DNA of 64,000 bases, from positions 41,789,807 to 41,853,806 of the forward strand of contig CM035170.1 of the NCBI GenBank assembly GCA_020205615.1, given 5' to 3'. This document shows positions 58,700 through 64,000 of the stretch, piece after piece. Origin of the DNA: Panax quinquefolius (taxonomy: Eukaryota > Streptophyta > Magnoliopsida > Apiales > Araliaceae). Positions within the stretch are counted from its first letter, which is position 1. Every line of letters starts with the position of its first letter. Made by a program: the position numbers and the translations under genes. The notes beneath the pieces were generated by a model. The model was given only the letters and a program-made list of their open reading frames with translations, made no database searches and was not told the DNA's origin.

Positions 58700-60200
58700 C
58701 AAAATTAAGCAGTTAATGATATCTACATGGCAAAGTGATTTTCTGCCCTTTTTACCCTTTTCAGCAAATGCAAGGAGTGTTGCTCCAATTGCCTAGGGTT
58801 AAGTCCTGGTGGACAGCTGTGATGAAGGGGCAATTGTCATCCTCCTCCTCTTTAATGGTGACCATGACTGAGTTCATATTAGGGTCAATGTTTCTCTTTG
58901 ACCAGTTCTCCTTAGCCCTATTGATGCGAGAGGTTATGATCTGATCTTCTGAACAGTCATCATCTGGGATATCCTCATTCATACCCTTGGTATTTACCAG
59001 GAAGTACATCTTTGATAACCGTCTCTTCACTTATTTCCCACTGGTCGGTCTGGGCCTAGGAATTAGCATACCCGCCATAGAAATAGGAATTTTCCTCAAA
59101 GGCCTTACAGATCTTACATCTATAGGGTTAGGCAGCAAAATTATAGATGAAGGATCCGATGTATGCTTGTGCTGGTTCCGTCAATTTGATCCAGAGGAAA
59201 AACCTAATCCAGCCTTCCCTGTCTAGCTAGGAATTTGGATTGGGCTTTTAATTCCTTGTTGATATTTCCCTCACCCTTGTCCAGGCTGGAAACCCAAGGA
59301 TATCATTTTCTGATTGGCCGACATTACTTCGGCAGAACCTCGGGGTTTCAAAGCTAGAGCCCCGATAGGATGATAGTGAGTGTTGCTCACCTTAAGGGCT
59401 TGGAAGCTGACAGGCTCAACTCCTTCATTGAAACTAATTATAGGCATATCAGCTTGGATATGGATAAGATATTTTGGTTTAGCATTGACAGTAACCAGAT
59501 TACCATTAATGATATACTTGACCTGTTGATGAAGAGTGGATGGAACGGCTCCCGCCATGGATCCAAGGTCTTCCCAACAATAAATTATCATGTAGTGATG
59601 TTAAGCACTTGAAAGGATATGTAGAAGATATGTGGACCGATTTCCACATGCAATTTAATTTATCCTACATCATATTGTTAAGACCCATCGAAGGCTCTTA
59701 TGACTATGTGGTTGCTTCGGATCCGGTTTGGATTGATCTTCATTCTTTCCAACGTGGCATAAGGGTTGTTGTTCAAGGAAGATCCTCCATCTATTAGCAC
59801 ACCTCCGACCATATATCCTGAAGACATCACTGCTATGTGCAGTGGATTGCAATTACCCATCCCTTCAGGGGGTATGTCATCATCAATGAAAGATATCATA
59901 TTGCTGTTGAGAATGTGATCTACCAGATGACGAAACTTTTCCACATCTACCATCTTTGGCAGGTGGGCTTCTTCCAGTATCTTTATTAAGACCTTTCGAT
60001 TATCTTTAGAATAGAATACCAAGTCCATAATAGATATCTGTTGAGGTGCTTCTTTCAAGCTTTGCACCACCTTGGCTTCATTATGTCCCATCTTGCAAAG
60101 GAATTCTTCAATTTTCTCCTCGGGTGCTTCCCTTTTGGATTTGATGACTGGCCTCATCACTCGTTGAGGTAGACATCGGGTTCTCTTTGGATACCATAGC
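58700..60200 (-). pseudogene. Tat-like protease region and linker to RT
   Basis: Open 60160-59678 includes VGGVLIDGGSSLNNNPYATL (active site, DGGSSLN form typical of Tat) and a flap-like IVIRAFDGS. A frameshift leads to 59591-59271, DLGSMAGAVPSTLHQQVKYI, the block after protease in Tat polyproteins. 59030-58761 (MKRRLSKMYFLVNTKGMNED) is linker. Stops fall between these pieces. Confidence 0.75.
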
Positions 60201-61898
60201 AGTTGTATTTAACGTTGATCCCTCAACCTCCCCATAGTTCCATGGGACTTTCTTCAGGTTGGTGATACGATACTAAGGCCTGAATGGCAATAATAGTGGT
60301 TCCGGTGCAGCCACCTTCAAAGGATTTTCAACTCCTTTGAGCTTGATTGCTTGAATTATAAAAGGTGTTGCAGACCAGTCTCCCTAAGAGGATATGACTA
60401 CTATAACTTCCCTCCATCTTTGAGTTCTTAGAGGAAATATCTTCCCACCCTCAGGCAATACAGTGTCATTCTCTGCCATTTGCAGGTCACCATTGTCAAT
60501 CATATTTTGCATGAGATGACAAAGTGCCCAGTAGTTTTCAGTGTTGTGACCACGAGTATTGGAGTGGTATTGACAGAACCCAGTAGCATCAAATCTCTTT
60601 AAACGTGGATTGATTAAGGGTATCAGTGTTGTGATCTTCCCTTGATTGATCTACATCTACAAGATTTCTTCCATTGGTTGACCTAAATTGGTGAACTCCT
60701 TTTGGTTGGCATAGTCCTGACGGGCTTGGGATCTTGCTTTTCTTGTAAGCTTTTCTTCCAAGGTTTCATTCTCTTGGGATTTTTGTTGATTTTTTGTGAT
60801 AAGGGAGAGGAGACTTGCATGCTCGTGACCGAGCAACTGTCGTGTGACTTGGTGCTGATGTATCACCAGTTCTGCCAGTTGATTAACTCGTTCATTGATT
60901 GATTTCATTTCCCGTTCTATCATAAACCGAAATTCTAAATAATCCCATTTATCAAAATTATCTTTGCTGGTTTGGGGAGAACAACCCACATATCTGAGGT
61001 AATTGGAACTTTCTCCACTCCCTCTTTTGATCATGTTAACATTATATTCCTTGTGTTGAGGGAGAGGATTATCTTGAACATATGTGTTGTTCTGGTTTTG
61101 TCCCCACGATCTCACCACTGTCTATCAAATCCTAGATCTTGTGCTTGAGGGCCCAACAATCTTGGGTGTCATGACCCAGAGCTCCAGAATGGTAAGCACA
61201 TTTCTTGCTTGTATTAAAATTCTTTCCACTTGGATTTGCTGGTGGAAGGAGCTGGACAATTTTCTTTTGTGCTATCAGAAGCTTGAGTATGTTTTCCAAT
61301 GAGTCCCCTAAGGGTGTGAATACTCTTGGACGTCTGACTTCTCTACTTTTTGGCAATAAAGGGTTTGAGGATTGTGCATGAAAAGGGGAATAGTTTCTCC
61401 TTTGAATGGGCAAGTTTTGATTGCCTCTCTGAGTTTCTCCTTCCAGCACCAAGGAGACATCCTCTTCTTTCTTTTTATGGACCCTCCGGGGGTTGTTCCT
61501 ATATTTTCCAGCTTGAATGTGCTCAGCCCTGGCCTTTAGAGCAACGAGGTCTTGAATCTTCCCATATTTTCACCCCATCTCATCCATTTCTCCGTGTTTG
61601 ATCATTTTTTAGAATGGTTTTCCTATTCCTGCTAGGACCCTCTCATAAAATGGAGGTTCTTGAATGTCAATGAAGGTCATTACCATCTCAGTCTCTCTCA
61701 TGGATGGGATCACTTGAGCAGACAGATGCCTCCATCTTTGGGCATACTCTCTGAATGACTTAGTGTTCTATTTTCTGACCTTGGTGATTTGATATCTATC
61801 TGGAGCCATTTGCATTTGGAAATTGTATTGCCTTAGAAAAGCATGGGCTAGTCCCTCCCAGCTAGTTATCCAATCTGGCATACTATGCTCTGGCTTCT
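60201..61898 (-). pseudogene. Tat-like gag (broken, 5' end missing)
   Basis: From the right: PDWITSWEGLAHAFLRQYNF, MAPDRYQITKVRK, a stop, FREYAQRWRHLSAQVIPSM, EPPFYERVLAGIGKPF, more stops, KYGKIQDLVALKARAEH, then the nucleocapsid CAYHSGALGHDTQDCWALKH (61190-61132), and a second, weaker one near 60580 (CQYHSNTRGHNTENYWAL). The first 100 or so residues are missing because an Athila-like LTR was inserted at 61899. Confidence 0.8.
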
Positions 61899-63492
61899 TG
61901 ATAAGTAGGTTTATTACCTACTTATTGGATATCAATTCACGAGAATTATGCTCAAGTAGATTTTAGTATGTTTTTATGCATCTTATGTTTGTTTAGTATT
62001 TTTTGTAGTTGAACTCCTAAAGCAAAGAAAGACGTGGATTGGCATGGTGACACGAGCTGACAAGGATTACGCGTGATGGACATGGATAGATGATGAATTA
62101 AAGCAGTGGATGAGCGTTATACAGAAAGGCAAGATGAAGGACAAACAACAAAATAACAAGCAGCAGCAGCAGACCTGACATCGAGTCTGTGAGATCGAAG
62201 CAATGCGGCCATTGCTGCTAGATAAGTCAATTCTCACGCTTATCTTGTATCACTTTCTTGAGAACCTAAAATTCCAAACACACGCGGCCGCGCCTAAATA
62301 AAAGAAGGCAGATCGCGCACCCGCGCCCGTTTTGTACAAAGATCACGCGCGGCCGCGTGAGTTATCTGATGTTGTTTGTTGACTTAATTTTTAAATTTGA
62401 AATTTGAGCGTTGGGTCTTATCTAAAACTATTCTGGTTAGCACCAGACGTAAAGTAGTTGGTTTTTATCATTTTTTCATCTAAGTAATTAGGGTTCTTAG
62501 CTTTTGAACTAGTACTACAGATTTTTGGAGATAACTTGAGATTATTCTATATCTTCTCTTGCAATTTGTTATTGAACAATTAATCATTTTATTTTCTAGA
62601 GATTAGTGGTGATTTGGAACAGCACTTTGGAACAAATTCTGCAATTGGGTTTAATCAATTCTCTCTTCTCTCTCAATTGTGCTATTTAATTTCCATGTGT
62701 TATAACAATCCCATAATGGTTTTCGGTTCATAAATGAACTAAAGTCCATTATGGAATTCTAACGGATTTTGATATGTAGTCTATAATTATTTTCCTGATT
62801 GTTAGAGTGTATGCTTATCATCGGATTGTCTATTATTTTGGAGTGTATTGATTGAATGTGTTATCACCATTCACCTTGTATACTTATATGGAATTGAAAA
62901 ATGAAATATGAGTATAGTTATAATCATAATAACATGCGTTTATGAGGCTAAGATGTTTAGCTTTATACTTCGTGAATCAGATAGAAATATACTGTTTCGC
63001 CGTGTGTAGTAATATAAGAGCATGTGCTTGATTTCATTATTGCTACAATTTCACATAAAAATATAGTGATTTTGGTAATATTGTTGATTACATGATTTCT
63101 ATTACATGTGGAGGTTATGTAAATAGGCCATAATTCATTGAAAAATGGTTATGTCCACTTTTGTGCTCTTGGCTAATTTTCCATGATAAATGTATAATCT
63201 TGCATGATGGTAATATTTAGATGAATTATGAAATGAAGTTAGAATCTCATTCTTTCCAAATTTTATTCATTATCATAGTATTAATATTTTATTGATTATT
63301 TGAGTTTAGATTAATTTAAAATTGAGAGTATTCATTTAAGCATATGAAAATAGTGATATGATTGGTGTATGATAATTTATATTTAAAACCTTTCTCTGTG
63401 GATCGATATTGTTCTCACTCTATACTACTTGTTGACCCATGTATACTTGCATGAGTTAGAGTCCTTTTATTTAGACTAAAAAAGAGCCAACA
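61899..63492 (+). repeat. Athila-like 5' LTR (1594 bp)
   Basis: Starts TGATAAGTAGG and ends AGAGCCAACA, six bases before an Athila-type PBS. Similar length to the solo LTR at 25490 and a related 3' end. It holds GC-rich palindromic pieces such as CACGCGGCCGCGCC (62281) and CACGCGCGGCCGCGTG (62345). It interrupts the Tat-like gag, so it is younger than that element. Confidence 0.85.
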
Positions 63493-63498
63493 AGTTTT

Positions 63499-63516
63499 TG
63501 GCGCCGTTGCCGGGGA
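63499..63516 (+). other. Athila-type primer-binding site
   Basis: TGGCGCCGTTGCCGGGGA, the tRNA-Asp type PBS widespread in Athila elements. Confidence 0.9.
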
Positions 63517-63830
63517 AAGGCGTTTATTTTTAATATTAATATCATCAATTTTAAGCTAAATTTGTATGACTTAGACAATTCTAATCCTTTGTTATTTCTA
63601 TTTTTGTTTTTGTTTGAATTTCATGTACTTGTGCATAGTATATGCGCACTTGATCATCCAATTCCGAGTTAACACCTGTACAGGACAACATCTAAGGCAG
63701 AGGTTGGAAATCAAGAGCGCGTAGAAATATACAAGCAGAGTTAGAGACCACGACATCTAATATGGCAGCAGCAGAACAATGAACACAGGGCATTGAGAGA
63801 TTATTCGATGCCAAATATCAATGGATTGCA
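63517..63830 (+). other. Athila-like leader
   Basis: Untranslated leader between PBS and recognisable gag. No supported frame. Confidence 0.6.
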
Positions 63831-64000
63831 GTCAAGTATAGTCAGGCCAGCGATAGCAGCCAACACTTTCGAGATAAAGCTGGGCACTATTCAAATGGTA
63901 TAGAATTCGGTACAGTTTGGGGTGCTGCTACAGATGATCCAAATAAACACATGTTAAGTTTCATTGAAATATGTGACACCTTCAGGTATAACGGGGTGAC
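63831..64000 (+). pseudogene. Athila-like gag, 5' part (continues beyond window)
   Basis: RPAIAANTFEIKLGTIQMV, a TAG at 63901, NSVQFG, then after a frameshift DDPNKHMLSFIEICDTFRYN, which matches the PN-HL--FLEICDTFK-NGV block of Athila gag. One stop and one frameshift within 170 bases show decay. The rest is outside the window. Confidence 0.8.

Noticed and set aside
59370..59612. Plus-strand frame in the Tat region
   Set aside because: Antisense to the MAGAVPSTLHQ block of the Tat polyprotein.

Overview
This window is repeat-rich plant nuclear DNA. Nearly everything I can recognise is LTR-retrotransposon sequence of Ty3/gypsy type: Tekay/Del-like chromoviruses, Tat-like and Athila-like elements. 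There is also one CACTA DNA transposon and one MITE. No intact host gene, rRNA, tRNA or CRISPR array was seen. The two host-like fragments (an ER-type Ca2+-ATPase N-terminus and an RMI1-like N-terminus) lie inside the CACTA element. Lineage names come from protein motifs, primer-binding sites and chromodomains recognised by eye, not from database searches. I cannot name the species; an angiosperm is the safest reading.

Layout. 1-11296: element E1, a minus-strand chromovirus (3' LTR 1-2266 cut by the window edge, pol 2313-5650, gag about 5600-6687, an extra coiled-coil ORF 7123-7641, PBS 7808, 5' LTR 7824-11296). E1 sits in the 5' LTR of E2, a plus-strand chromovirus (LTR remnant 11297-12152, extra ORF 12393-12998, gag 13426-14519, pol 14520-21373, 3' LTR from 21483). 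The E2 protease is split by a 4427-bp CACTA element (14608-19034, TSD TAT). 22050-29806 holds Tat-like debris: a degenerate PBS-like site, several tandem arrays, a 1549-bp Athila-like solo LTR with TSD TATGT, and a plant-mobile-domain (PMD) pseudogene.

29812-44940 is built from one LTR family: fragments D and A, then element E3 on the minus strand. The E3 3' LTR is split by a solo LTR of the same family with TSD CTTAC; its gag-pol is 38662-43300 and its 5' LTR 43486-44940. 44941-47348 is E4, a plus-strand chromovirus reduced to LTR remnant, gag and a protease scrap. 47349-50138 holds two related LTRs in inverted orientation, one carrying a MITE that the other lacks. 50238-61898 is a Tat-like region with minus-strand gag-pol (55212-61898). 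Two extra reading frames, PMD and a DUF7745-like frame, run antisense to it on the plus strand (50396-54157). 61899-64000 is the 5' LTR, PBS and start of gag of a plus-strand Athila-like element.

All coding regions carry stops, frameshifts or deletions, so none looks autonomous. The most interesting signals are a stem-loop just upstream of the polypurine tract that is kept by compensating changes across chromoviruses, a shared extra ORF before gag in E1 and E2, the gene-capturing CACTA element, and the antisense PMD/DUF7745-like pair.
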